A DNA stretch of 64,000 bases from Gallionellaceae bacterium (GTDB lineage: Bacteria; Pseudomonadota; Gammaproteobacteria; Burkholderiales; Gallionellaceae), in NCBI GenBank assembly GCA_030823955.1, contig JAVBYO010000014.1, positions 1 through 64,000 of the forward strand. The letters are read 5' to 3'. This document shows, piece by piece, positions 1 through 8,075 of this stretch (positions are counted from its first letter, which is position 1; each line of letters opens with the position of its first letter). The notes under the pieces are model-generated. The model did not search any database. It was given only the letters and a program-made list of their open reading frames with translations, and was not told the DNA's origin. The position numbers and the translations under genes are program-made.

Positions 1-377
<377 letters not shown>

Positions 378-416
378 GTTACTACGTTTGGCAGGAGCGG
401 CAGCCTGGGACGGTCT

Positions 417-1577
417 TCATTCTTGCGGTTTTGGTCTGGGCCGTTTGCCGACTTTTACCTGAACGACGAGCTCGGTCTGGTTGCGTCGCAGTTTGAGTAC
501 GACCACTTTGCCGGGCGTCAGCGCGGAGATGGTTTCCAGCATGGTGCTGGAATCGGTCAGGGCTTTTTCCGCGACATGGGTAAGGATGTCGCCGGCTTTG
601 ATGCCGGCCTTGTCCGCTGGACTGCTGCGCACAACCTCTGAGATCAGCACTCCTTGTGTATCGCGTAATTTGAACGACTCGGCCAGTTCGGGGGTGAGTT
701 CCTGTACTGCCACTCCGATCCAGCCGCGCGTGACGGAACCGTTCTGGATGATCTGCTCCATGATTTTCTTGGCGGTGCTGACCGGGATGGCAAAACCGAT
801 GCCGAGTGAGCCCCCGTTGGGGGAGTAGATGGCACTGTTGATGCCGATCAGGTTGCCGCTCACATCGACCAGTGCACCGCCGGAGTTGCCGGGGTTGATC
901 GCTGCGTCGGTCTGGATGAAATTCTCAAAAGTGTTCAATCCGAGATGGTTGCGTTTAAGCGCGCTGACGATGCCCATCGTGACGGTCTGTCCGACACCGA
1001 ACGGGTTGCCGATAGCCAGCACGATGTCGCCGACGCGTGATTGTTCGGCGTGGCCGAAGGTGATGGCGGGCAAGTTATTCGCAAGGTCGATCTTGAGGAC
1101 GGCCAGATCGGTCTCGGGATCGGAGCCGACGATGTGGCCCTTGGCGTTACGGCCATCGGCCAGGGCGACCTCGATCTGGTCCGCTCCCTCGATGACATGA
1201 TGATTGGTGAGGATGTAGCCGTCGTGGCTGACGATGACCCCGGAGCCGAGGCTGGAGCTTTGTTGCGGCTCGCCTTCCTCAAACTGGTCACCGAAGAAGA
1301 AACGAAAACGCGGATCGTTCATGAACGGATGTGTCGGCGCTTTAACTTCATTGCTGGTGTAGATGTTCACCACTGCGGGCATGACTTTTTGTGCGGCAGC
1401 ACTGAAACCCACGGCGGGTACCTGACCGCCATGGTCGGCGGTGGCATTTTCATACAGCGTGACCACGCCGTTATGCGCCGCGCTTGGCAACAAGGAGGGC
1501 TTTAGCGTTTGGATGATGAACAGGGCCGCCAGACCGATCGTGGTGGCTTGGGCGAACAGGAGCCAGAATTTGCGCAT
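417..1577 (-). CDS. DegS/DegQ-like periplasmic serine protease, single PDZ
   Basis: The 386-residue protein has one N-terminal hydrophobic segment (about residues 5-25), a trypsin-like domain and one PDZ domain (about 275-370). The catalytic triad can be read as H127 (TNHHVIEGAD), D157 (DPETDLAVL) and S232 (PGNSGGAL). One anchor plus one PDZ is the DegS/AlgW architecture, in which the protease senses misfolded outer-membrane proteins and cuts an anti-sigma factor; DegQ-like quality control is the alternative. The start codon is 38 bases from the divergent Nif3-family gene, so the two share a promoter region. No rseA- or rpoE-like gene is in the window to confirm a DegS role. Confidence 0.9.
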   Translation of the reverse strand: MRKFWLLFAQATTIGLAALFIIQTLKPSLLPSAAHNGVVTLYENATADHGGQVPAVGFSAAAQKVMPAVVNIYTSNEVKAPTHPFMNDPRFRFFFGDQFEEGEPQQSSSLGSGVIVSHDGYILTNHHVIEGADQIEVALADGRNAKGHIVGSDPETDLAVLKIDLANNLPAITFGHAEQSRVGDIVLAIGNPFGVGQTVTMGIVSALKRNHLGLNTFENFIQTDAAINPGNSGGALVDVSGNLIGINSAIYSPNGGSLGIGFAIPVSTAKKIMEQIIQNGSVTRGWIGVAVQELTPELAESFKLRDTQGVLISEVVRSSPADKAGIKAGDILTHVAEKALTDSSTMLETISALTPGKVVVLKLRRNQTELVVQVKVGKRPRPKPQE

Positions 1578-1615
1578 GATATGATTGATTCGGTAAATGG
1601 ACTGGGGCGAATCGA

Positions 1616-2362
1616 ATGCAGTTAAATGAGTTGCGCGATTATATCGGAAGCTTGCTGGCCGTCGCCCGTTTTCGCGACTATTGCCCGAATGGTGTGCAGG
1701 TCGAAGGGCGCTCCGAGGTGCTGCGTATCGCGACGGCGGTCTCCGCCTCGCAAGCCGTGCTGGAGGCTGCGACAGCCTGGCGGGCGGATGCCCTCATCGT
1801 GCATCACGGATATTTCTGGCGCAACGAGGAAGCCAACATCACCGGTATCAAGAAACGTCGCATCGCACATCTGTTGCATCATGAGATGAGTCTGCTGGCC
1901 TACCACTTACCGCTGGATGCCCATCCCGAGCTGGGGAATAACGCTCACTTGGCAAAACAACTGGGCTGGCTGGAGCAGGGGCGATTCGGGGAACAGGAGA
2001 TTGCCAGCTTCGGTACCCTGCAACAGATGCAGACATTGGCACAGTTGGCGGCACAACTGACGACAGAGTTGCGACACACACCGCTGGTCATCGGCGATCT
2101 GGATCAGGGCATTCGCCGCATCGCTTGGTGTAGCGGCGGCGGGCAAGGTTATTTCGAGCAAGCCACCGCGCTGGGTGTGGACGCTTTCATCACCGGCGAG
2201 ATATCCGAGCAGAACGTGCATATGGCGCGGGAGACCGGGGTGGCTTTTATCGCTGCCGGCCATCATGCGACCGAGCGGGGTGGCGTGCAGGCGCTGGGGA
2301 GCCATCTTGCCGCCCATTTTGGTATCGAGCAGCGTTTCTTCGATCAGGATAATCCGGTCTAA
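1616..2362 (+). CDS. Nif3-like dinuclear metal-centre protein (YbgI family)
   Basis: The 248-residue protein matches the Nif3/YbgI family in length and motifs: VHHGYFW at residues 62-68 provides the first histidine pair, PLDAHPELGNN follows, and the C-terminal GHHATERGG closes the metal site. Family members form toroidal hexamers with two metal ions per subunit. The biochemical role is unsettled; GTP cyclohydrolase-type and hydrolase activities have been proposed. Despite the name the family is not tied to nitrogen fixation. It is a single gene divergent from the protease gene. Confidence 0.9.
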   Translation: MQLNELRDYIGSLLAVARFRDYCPNGVQVEGRSEVLRIATAVSASQAVLEAATAWRADALIVHHGYFWRNEEANITGIKKRRIAHLLHHEMSLLAYHLPLDAHPELGNNAHLAKQLGWLEQGRFGEQEIASFGTLQQMQTLAQLAAQLTTELRHTPLVIGDLDQGIRRIAWCSGGGQGYFEQATALGVDAFITGEISEQNVHMARETGVAFIAAGHHATERGGVQALGSHLAAHFGIEQRFFDQDNPV

Positions 2363-2567
2363 GCAGTCGTTGCATTCCGCACGGTCGTTGCGTAGTATTC
2401 CCCCTTGAAGGTCAATTCTCAGGATTGGCCTTTTTGTTAACAGGGTCTTTGATGCCTCGTTCGTTTCAGGGGGCGTGTCGTGGGGCAGCGCCGTTCCGCT
2501 GCACAGGTGGGGCTGGTGGTTTCTCCGGGTCAAAGGGTGAGCAACCAGGAATAAAAGGGGAGCAGGC

Positions 2568-2996
2568 ATGAAAATTAGAAAGTTGCTGGGCGGGGCGATG
2601 TTGGCTGCGCTTTCGTTCAATGCGCTGGCGGCGGTAGGTGATTCGTCCGCACCAGAACAGGGATCGCTCAAGGTGTTGAGCAAAGAGGAAGTGAGTTTTA
2701 AGAGTGATGTGCAACCCATCATTCACGATTATTGCGTGAATTGTCATATGCCCGGGGGCAAGGGTTATCTCAAGAGCGGCCTGGATCTGACTTCATATGA
2801 GAATCTGATGAAAGGAACGCGGTTCGGTAAGGTCGTCATTCCCGGCAATAGTGAAGCCAGCACTTTCACCAAGTTGCTCACCGGAACCAACAAGGGTCTG
2901 AAGATGCCTGCCGGGCTCAACGCCGGCGGCACACTGGACCGCCAGTATATTTTGACTTTGCGCAAATGGGTCAAGCAGGGTGCCAAGAACAATTGA
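2568..2996 (+). CDS. Periplasmic c-type cytochrome, monohaem
   Basis: The 142-residue protein begins with a clear signal peptide (MKIRKLLGGAMLAALS, cleavage near NALA-AVG) and has one haem-binding motif CVNCH at residues 56-60. The sequence around it (FKSDVQPIIHDYCVNCH, then LTSYENLMKGT and VIPGNSEAS) resembles the planctomycete-type cytochrome c domain. An AAGGGGAGCAGGC sequence provides a ribosome site. It lies just upstream of the bc1 operon but 200 bases away, so it may be a separate electron carrier or sensor. The partner is unknown. Confidence 0.85.
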   Translation: MKIRKLLGGAMLAALSFNALAAVGDSSAPEQGSLKVLSKEEVSFKSDVQPIIHDYCVNCHMPGGKGYLKSGLDLTSYENLMKGTRFGKVVIPGNSEASTFTKLLTGTNKGLKMPAGLNAGGTLDRQYILTLRKWVKQGAKNN

Positions 2997-3198
2997 GTGT
3001 GCCAAGGTTTGCCGCAGCTAATTTAGCTGTGTAGTATTCATCGTTGGTACGGAGCCTGGCTGGCAACAGCCTTTAATAGTTGTCCAAAACAATAATCACT
3101 AAAAGGACGATATCTGCGCCATTCCGATGAGGGTGCCTCGGTGTAAATGCGGCGCGTCTTTAATAACGATTAGATGCTTAACATGAGGGATGAGGGAA
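2997..3198 (+). promoter_or_regulatory. Intergenic region upstream of petABC
   Basis: About 200 bases without a gene. It holds a short palindrome (CAGCTAA/TTTAGCTG, near 3017-3032) that could end transcription of the cytochrome gene, although no T-run follows. The bc1 operon promoter must lie here, but no box is convincing. The ribosome site GAGGGA at 3185-3190 sits 8 bases from the ATG at 3199 and favours that start. Confidence 0.35.
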
Positions 3199-3795
3199 AT
3201 GACTGATAATGTGGATCACAGCAAGCGGCGACTATTGATCGCCGCTACGACAGCGGCGGGTGGTGTGGCTGCGGCAGGTGCCGGTGCACCGTTCGTTTTG
3301 AGTTTGATGCCGAGTGAGCGCGCCAAAGCAGCGGGCGCTCCGGTCGAGGTGGATATCGGTGCGATTGAGCCGGGCACGATGATCAGTATCGAATGGCAGG
3401 GTAAGCCGGTATGGATCGTGCGCCGCACCAAAGAGATGCTGGATCTGCTGGCTAAAAATGATGGCGATTTGGCCGACCCTTCTTCATCGGTTCCCCAGCA
3501 GCCTGATTACTGTAACAACCCCACGCGCTCGATCAAACCGGAAGTTCTTGTGGTGTTGGGGATTTGCACCCACTTGGGTTGCTCTCCGACCTTCCGCCCC
3601 GAAGTTGCTCCGGCGGATCTTGGTGCCAATTGGGCTGGAGGCTGGTTCTGCCCATGCCACGGTTCCCGCTTCGATCTGGCGGCACGCGTGTTCAAGGGCG
3701 TTCCCGCACCTACCAACCTCATCATCCCGCCGCACAAATATCTGAGCGAGACACGCTTGTTGATTGGGGATGATAGCAAGGGAGCCAAAGCATGA
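3199..3795 (+). CDS. petA: Ubiquinol-cytochrome c reductase, Rieske iron-sulfur subunit
   Basis: The Rieske protein of the cytochrome bc1 complex passes electrons from ubiquinol to cytochrome c1. It has a twin-arginine-type N-terminus (HSKRRLLIAATTAAGG) that doubles as the membrane anchor, and the two 2Fe-2S cluster motifs CTHLGC and CPCHGS. The start at 3199 is preferred over an in-frame ATG at 3190 because GAGGGA is well spaced only for the former; length is then 198 residues, normal for the family. The gene overlaps petB by four bases and heads the petABC operon. Confidence 0.95.
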   Translation: MTDNVDHSKRRLLIAATTAAGGVAAAGAGAPFVLSLMPSERAKAAGAPVEVDIGAIEPGTMISIEWQGKPVWIVRRTKEMLDLLAKNDGDLADPSSSVPQQPDYCNNPTRSIKPEVLVVLGICTHLGCSPTFRPEVAPADLGANWAGGWFCPCHGSRFDLAARVFKGVPAPTNLIIPPHKYLSETRLLIGDDSKGAKA

Positions 3796-5030
3796 TGAAT
3801 CTAATTCAAAAACTGATTGGTTGGGTTGATGAGCGGTTTCCGGTTATTGAAACCTGGAAATCCCAGATGACCGAATATTACGCGCCCAAGAATTTCAACT
3901 TCTGGTATTTCTTCGGCGGCTTGGCCTTGTTGGTGCTGGTCATCCAGATCCTCAGCGGTATCTTCCTGACCATGAACTACAAGCCGGATGCGCTGTTCGC
4001 CTTCGCTTCGGTGGAATACATCATGCGCGATGTGCAGTGGGGCTGGTTATTGCGTTACATCCATTCCACCGGCGCATCGATGTTCTTCATCGTGATCTAT
4101 CTGCATATGTTCCGCGGACTGATGTACGGTTCATACCGCAAGCCGCGCGAGTTGTTGTGGATCATCGGTATGATCATCTACCTGGCCTTGATGGGCGAAG
4201 CATTCATGGGCTATCTGTTGCCATGGGGGCAGATGTCGTTCTGGGGCGCACAAGTGATCGTGAACCTGTTCGCGTCGGTTCCGTTCGTCGGCCACGATCT
4301 GGCGATTCTGATCCGCGGCGACTTCGTGGTTTCCGATACCACGCTGAACCGTTTCTTCGCATTGCACGTGATCGCGATCCCGCTGTTGCTGGTAGCGATC
4401 ATCGGCGCGCATCTGGTCGCTTTGCGTCAGGTCGGTTCCAACAATCCCGACGGTATCGAGATCAAGAAGAACAAGGATGCGAACGGCGTTCCGCTGGATG
4501 GCGTTCCTTTCTTCCCCTACATGGTCATCAAGGACATCGTGGCTGTGATCGCCTTCCTGATGGTCTTTGTCGCGATCATCTTCTTTGCACCGGATATGGG
4601 CGGGTACTTCCTGGAGTACAACAACTTCGTGCCGGCCAATCCGATGAAGACGCCGGAACATATCGCTCCGGTGTGGTACTTCACGCCGTATTACGCCATC
4701 CTGCGCGCGGTGCCGCCTTTGTTCGGTTCCCAGTTCCCCGGCGTGGTGGCGATGGGAGTGGCAACCATGATCTTCTTTGCCCTGCCTTGGCTGGATCGCG
4801 GCAAGGTCAAGTCGATCCGTTATCGCGGCCCGATCTACAAAGCGTTCTTGGCAGCGTTTGTGGTCAGTTTCGTTGGTCTGGGCTGGCTGGGTCTGATGCC
4901 CGCAACAGAAACCTACACACTGATCTCGCGCATCCTGGCCGTGGTGTATTTTGCGTTCTTCCTCTTGATGCCTTGGTACACCAAGATCGACAAATGCAAA
5001 CCCGAGCCTGATCGTGTGACGTTCAAATAA
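3792..5030 (+). CDS. petB: Cytochrome b subunit of the bc1 complex
   Basis: The 412-residue integral membrane protein carries the Qo and Qi quinone sites and two b haems. Its N-terminal half shows the haem-binding helices (RYIHSTGASMFFIVIYLHMFRG; later FFALHVIAIPLL and GAHLVALRQ), and PEHIAPVWYFTPYYA is the conserved PEW-like Qo loop (here PVW). Eight or nine hydrophobic segments are visible. It overlaps petA by four bases (ATGA) and is followed by petC after 19 bases, so all three subunits are co-transcribed. Confidence 0.97.
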   Translation: MMNLIQKLIGWVDERFPVIETWKSQMTEYYAPKNFNFWYFFGGLALLVLVIQILSGIFLTMNYKPDALFAFASVEYIMRDVQWGWLLRYIHSTGASMFFIVIYLHMFRGLMYGSYRKPRELLWIIGMIIYLALMGEAFMGYLLPWGQMSFWGAQVIVNLFASVPFVGHDLAILIRGDFVVSDTTLNRFFALHVIAIPLLLVAIIGAHLVALRQVGSNNPDGIEIKKNKDANGVPLDGVPFFPYMVIKDIVAVIAFLMVFVAIIFFAPDMGGYFLEYNNFVPANPMKTPEHIAPVWYFTPYYAILRAVPPLFGSQFPGVVAMGVATMIFFALPWLDRGKVKSIRYRGPIYKAFLAAFVVSFVGLGWLGLMPATETYTLISRILAVVYFAFFLLMPWYTKIDKCKPEPDRVTFK

Positions 5031-5049
5031 TTGAGAAAGGTTCGTTGAC

Positions 5050-5772
5050 ATGAATGCAATCAAGAAACTATGGGTGCTGCTGATGGCAGTGCCGGCTATC
5101 GCGGTCGCCAGTACCGAGATCCACTTGGATAAAGCCCCGGTTAATCTGAACGATCAGGCATCGTTGCAGCGCGGAGCGAAACTGTTTACTTCAAGATGTC
5201 TGGCCTGTCACAGTGCGTCGTACATGCGTTACAACCGCCTGCACGATATCGGCATGAGTGAAGAGCAGATCAAGAAGGATCTGGAGTTGCCCGAGGATGT
5301 AAAGCTCGGCTCGACCATGCAGGCGGCGATGGATGCCAACTCGGCCAAGCTTGCCTATGGTGTGGCACCTCCGGATCTGAGCGTGATCGCACGTTCGCGC
5401 AGTGCCGACTGGTTGTACACCTACATGCGCAATTTCCATGTGGATGCTTCCCGTCCCAGCGGTTGGAACAATACGACATTCCCCAATGTGGGCATGCCGT
5501 TCGTGCTCGCCGATCTGCAGGGAGAGCAGGTCTTGGAGGTTGAGAAACATGAGGGCCACGAGACCAAGAAGCTGGTATTGAAGACGCCGGGTTCGTTGAC
5601 GCCTGCCGAATATGACAGCGCGGTCGGCGATCTGACCAACTATCTGGTATTTATGGGTGAGCCGGCCAAGCTGGTGCGCCATCAGCTTGGCTGGATCGTA
5701 CTGGCCTTCCTTGCCATCCTGCTGGTATTGACCTACGCCTTGAAGAAGGAAATCTGGAAGGACATCCGCTGA
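5050..5772 (+). CDS. petC: Cytochrome c1 subunit of the bc1 complex
   Basis: The 240-residue protein starts with a signal peptide (cleavage near AIAVAS) and has the haem motif CLACH at residues 50-54 followed by SASYMRYNRL. GMPFVLADLQG holds the axial methionine, and a C-terminal helix (LGWIVLAFLAILLVL, about 213-232) anchors it in the inner membrane. It accepts electrons from the Rieske centre and passes them to soluble cytochrome c. It is the last gene of the operon; a strong terminator follows at 5834. Confidence 0.96.
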   Translation: MNAIKKLWVLLMAVPAIAVASTEIHLDKAPVNLNDQASLQRGAKLFTSRCLACHSASYMRYNRLHDIGMSEEQIKKDLELPEDVKLGSTMQAAMDANSAKLAYGVAPPDLSVIARSRSADWLYTYMRNFHVDASRPSGWNNTTFPNVGMPFVLADLQGEQVLEVEKHEGHETKKLVLKTPGSLTPAEYDSAVGDLTNYLVFMGEPAKLVRHQLGWIVLAFLAILLVLTYALKKEIWKDIR

Positions 5773-5833
5773 GCCGATTGAATCGCAGGGTCGGTTTGTG
5801 GTAAGTTGCAGGTAGTTGCTTTAAGTGCCAGAT

Positions 5834-5866
5834 GGCGGAGCTGATCGCTCCGCCTTTTGGTTTTTT
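5834..5866 (+). terminator. Rho-independent terminator of petABC
   Basis: A perfect 8-bp stem GGCGGAGC (5834-5841) / GCTCCGCC (5847-5854) with a 5-base loop is followed by TTTTGGTTTTTT. It closes the petABC operon and separates it from sspA. Confidence 0.9.
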
Positions 5867-5898
5867 GTTGTAGTGATGTAATTGCGGGTGCTTTGATT

Positions 5899-6498
5899 AT
5901 GATGACACTTTATTCCGGGACAACAGATCCCTACAGCCATCGTTGCCGTTTCGTGTTGTTCGAAAAGGGGATGGATTTCCAAGTGATTGATGTGGACGTG
6001 TTCAACAAGCCGGAAGATCTGGCGGTGATGAACCCGTACAACAAAGTGCCGGTACTGGTCGAGCGCGACTTGATCCTGTACGAGGCCAATATCATCAACG
6101 AATACATCGATGAGCGCTTCCCGCATCCGCAACTGATGCCTGCCGACCCGGTGATGCGCGCCCGCGCCCGCTTGTTCCTGCACCGTTTCGAGCAGGAGTT
6201 GTTTTGCCATATCGAGGGCTTGGAGAGCGGCGTGGCAAAAACAGTCGAAAAGGCACGCATCGCAGTGCGTGAGAATCTGACCCAGATCGCGCCGGTCTTC
6301 GCCAAACAGAAGTATATGTTGGGCGACGAGTTTTCCATGCTGGATGTGGCCATCGCTCCGTTACTCTGGCGTTTGGATCACTACGGTATCCAATTGGACA
6401 AAGAAGCTGCGCCCCTGATGAAATATGCCGAGCGGCTGTTCTCCCGCCCGGCCTACAGCGAGGCGATGACGCCGTCAGAAAAAGCGATGCGTAAGTGA
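5899..6498 (+). CDS. sspA: Stringent starvation protein A (GST-fold RNA polymerase-associated protein)
   Basis: The protein has a glutathione S-transferase fold: an N-terminal thioredoxin-like domain (TLYSGTTDPYSHRCRFVLFEKGM, then NPYNKVPVLVERDLILYEANII) and an all-helical C-terminal domain. SspA binds RNA polymerase and alters transcription during starvation and acid stress. ATG codons at 5899 and 5902 are both usable; the longer frame upstream has no family support. The stop codon overlaps sspB by four bases, the arrangement normal in Beta- and Gammaproteobacteria. Confidence 0.93.
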   Translation: MMTLYSGTTDPYSHRCRFVLFEKGMDFQVIDVDVFNKPEDLAVMNPYNKVPVLVERDLILYEANIINEYIDERFPHPQLMPADPVMRARARLFLHRFEQELFCHIEGLESGVAKTVEKARIAVRENLTQIAPVFAKQKYMLGDEFSMLDVAIAPLLWRLDHYGIQLDKEAAPLMKYAERLFSRPAYSEAMTPSEKAMRK

Positions 6499-6914
6499 GC
6501 GAGCTGTCCACCAAGCCTTATTTGATCCGCGCGATCTATGATTGGTGTGCAGACAGCGGACTGACGCCGTATCTGGCGGTACAGGTGGATGAATACACCC
6601 ATGTACCGATGGCTTATGTGAAAGACGGCAAGATCGTTTTGAACATCAGCGTCGATGCGGTCAGGAACTTGCACATCGGCAACGAGGACATCAGTTGCAG
6701 TGGGCGCTTTGGCGGGGTCTCGCATCAGATCGGCGTTCCCGTCAGTGCGGTCATGGGGATATTTGCCAAAGAGAACGGGCAAGGTTTGGTGTTTCAGGGG
6801 CAAGACTCGATACCGATCTTGAGCGGACTCACGTCGGGAAGCGGGACGGATGGTGAAGATCCGCCGAGTAGTCCGGCCCCACAGGGCAAACCGAAACTCA
6901 GAGTCGTAAAATAA
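6495..6914 (+). CDS. sspB: ClpXP protease specificity-enhancing factor SspB
   Basis: SspB tethers ssrA-tagged proteins to ClpX. The family signature is intact: STKPYLIRAIYDWC at the N-terminus, LNIS and FGGVSHQIGVPVSAVMGIFAKENGQG in the core. The C-terminus is a flexible proline-rich tail ending in KPKLRVVK, the usual ClpX-docking peptide. The start is a GTG within the sspA stop (GTGA). Length 139 residues is normal. A bidirectional terminator follows at once. Confidence 0.94.
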   Translation: MSELSTKPYLIRAIYDWCADSGLTPYLAVQVDEYTHVPMAYVKDGKIVLNISVDAVRNLHIGNEDISCSGRFGGVSHQIGVPVSAVMGIFAKENGQGLVFQGQDSIPILSGLTSGSGTDGEDPPSSPAPQGKPKLRVVK

Positions 6915-6945
6915 AGAAGCCGCAGAATCTCTGCGGCTTCTTTTA
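6914..6945. terminator. Bidirectional terminator between sspB and rpoH
   Basis: A 14-bp perfect stem (AAAGAAGCCGCAGA at 6914-6927, complement at 6931-6944) with a 3-base loop has a T-run on the plus strand and an A-rich side that reads as T on the minus strand. It can end both the sspAB and the convergent rpoH transcripts. Confidence 0.93.
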
Positions 6946-6962
6946 TGCGCTAACCTTTTCTC

Positions 6963-7820
6963 TCAGGCCATCGCCATCATCGAGGCATGCATCTTGGCCA
7001 TGGCTTTCTGCTCGATCTGACGGATACGTTCAGCCGAGACAGCGAACTCGGCGGCAAGATCATGCAGCGTCAAAGCCTTGTCCGTATTCAGCCAGCGCGC
7101 CTCAATGATGCGGCGACTGCGCTCGTCCAGACTGTCCAAGGCCTGTTTTAGACCCGCACTCTCCAGCTTCTCGAATTCGACACGCTCAAGCACTTGATCG
7201 GGCTCATTCTCGCTATCTGCGGCCAAATAGGCGATTGGCGCGAAGCTGTGTTCATCATCCGTGCTGTCCGGTTCCAGCGACATCTCATGATTGCCGAAAC
7301 GCGTCTCCATTTCGACCACATCATGCTCGCTCACATTCAATTCCTGCGCGATACGGGAAACCTCCTGAGGCCGGAGCGCACCCAGACCCTGTTTCATGCT
7401 GCGCAGATTGAAGAACAATTTACGCTGTGCCTTGGTGGTCGCGATCTTGACCAGACGCCAGTTACGCAGGATGTATTCATGGATCTCGGCGCGTATCCAG
7501 TGCAAAGCGAACGACACCAGACGCACACCGCGGTCAGGGTCGTAACGTTTGACGGCTTTCATCAGTCCGATATTGCCTTCCTGGATCAGGTCGGCCTGGG
7601 GCAGGCCGTAGCCCGCATAACCGCGCGCGACACTGACTACGACGCGCAGATGCGAGAGCACCAGAGAGCGTGCCGCATCCAAATCGTTGTCACGACGGAA
7701 GCGCGAAGCCAGCGTCAACTCCTCCTCATGCGTCAGCACGGGGATGGCCTTGACGGATGTAATGTAACTATCAATGCTGCCGACGGCTGACGGCATAGGT
7801 AACGACATGTTGTAGCTCAT
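6963..7820 (-). CDS. rpoH: RNA polymerase heat-shock sigma factor sigma-32
   Basis: The 285-residue sigma-70 family protein has the core-binding/-10 region (DLIQEGNIGLMKAVKRYDP, then FALHWIRAEIHEYILRNWRLVK) and a C-terminal helix-turn-helix (LTLHDLAAEFAVSAERIRQIEQ). The motif QRKLFFNLR is the RpoH box that marks this subfamily and is involved in regulated turnover. It directs transcription of chaperone and protease genes. A perfect AGGAGG (7829-7834) precedes the ATG, and a CIRCE-like operator covers the promoter, suggesting that HrcA also controls this gene. Confidence 0.97.
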   Translation of the reverse strand: MSYNMSLPMPSAVGSIDSYITSVKAIPVLTHEEELTLASRFRRDNDLDAARSLVLSHLRVVVSVARGYAGYGLPQADLIQEGNIGLMKAVKRYDPDRGVRLVSFALHWIRAEIHEYILRNWRLVKIATTKAQRKLFFNLRSMKQGLGALRPQEVSRIAQELNVSEHDVVEMETRFGNHEMSLEPDSTDDEHSFAPIAYLAADSENEPDQVLERVEFEKLESAGLKQALDSLDERSRRIIEARWLNTDKALTLHDLAAEFAVSAERIRQIEQKAMAKMHASMMAMA

Positions 7821-7841
7821 GGTTGATACCTCCTGTCGAGA

Positions 7842-7871
7842 ATTCTAGCACTCACCCATCGAGAGTGCCAG
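7842..7871 (-). promoter_or_regulatory. rpoH promoter (CTGGCA-N18-TAGAAT)
   Basis: On the minus strand a -35-like CTGGCA (7866-7871) is followed 18 bases later by the -10-like TAGAAT (7842-7847). Transcription would start near 7835, giving a short leader that contains the AGGAGG ribosome site. The assignment rests on consensus resemblance only. Confidence 0.5.
7845..7871. promoter_or_regulatory. CIRCE-type HrcA operator over the rpoH promoter
   Basis: The 27-bp inverted repeat CTAGCACTC-N9-GAGTGCCAG matches the CIRCE consensus TTAGCACTC-N9-GAGTGCTAA at 8 of 9 and 7 of 9 arm positions with the exact 9-base spacer. It lies between the putative -35 and -10 boxes, where HrcA binding would block RNA polymerase. 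CIRCE is classically found before groESL and dnaK. Confidence 0.8.
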
Positions 7872-8075
7872 CCCCTTGAGACACTTAAAATTTTGGCTGG
7901 TAAGAGGCTATGCGCTACGGACAGATAATATATAGATATTGTACGAATCAAAGTTGATAAAACTGAGGCATAATCCATTCATCTAGGATGGGTTCTAGTG
8001 AGCATTACGGTCAAAGCGAGCAGGCCTCGTAAAATATAAAAAGAGTCGTTAAGCCGGGGGTAACGGAGTCCGTAC

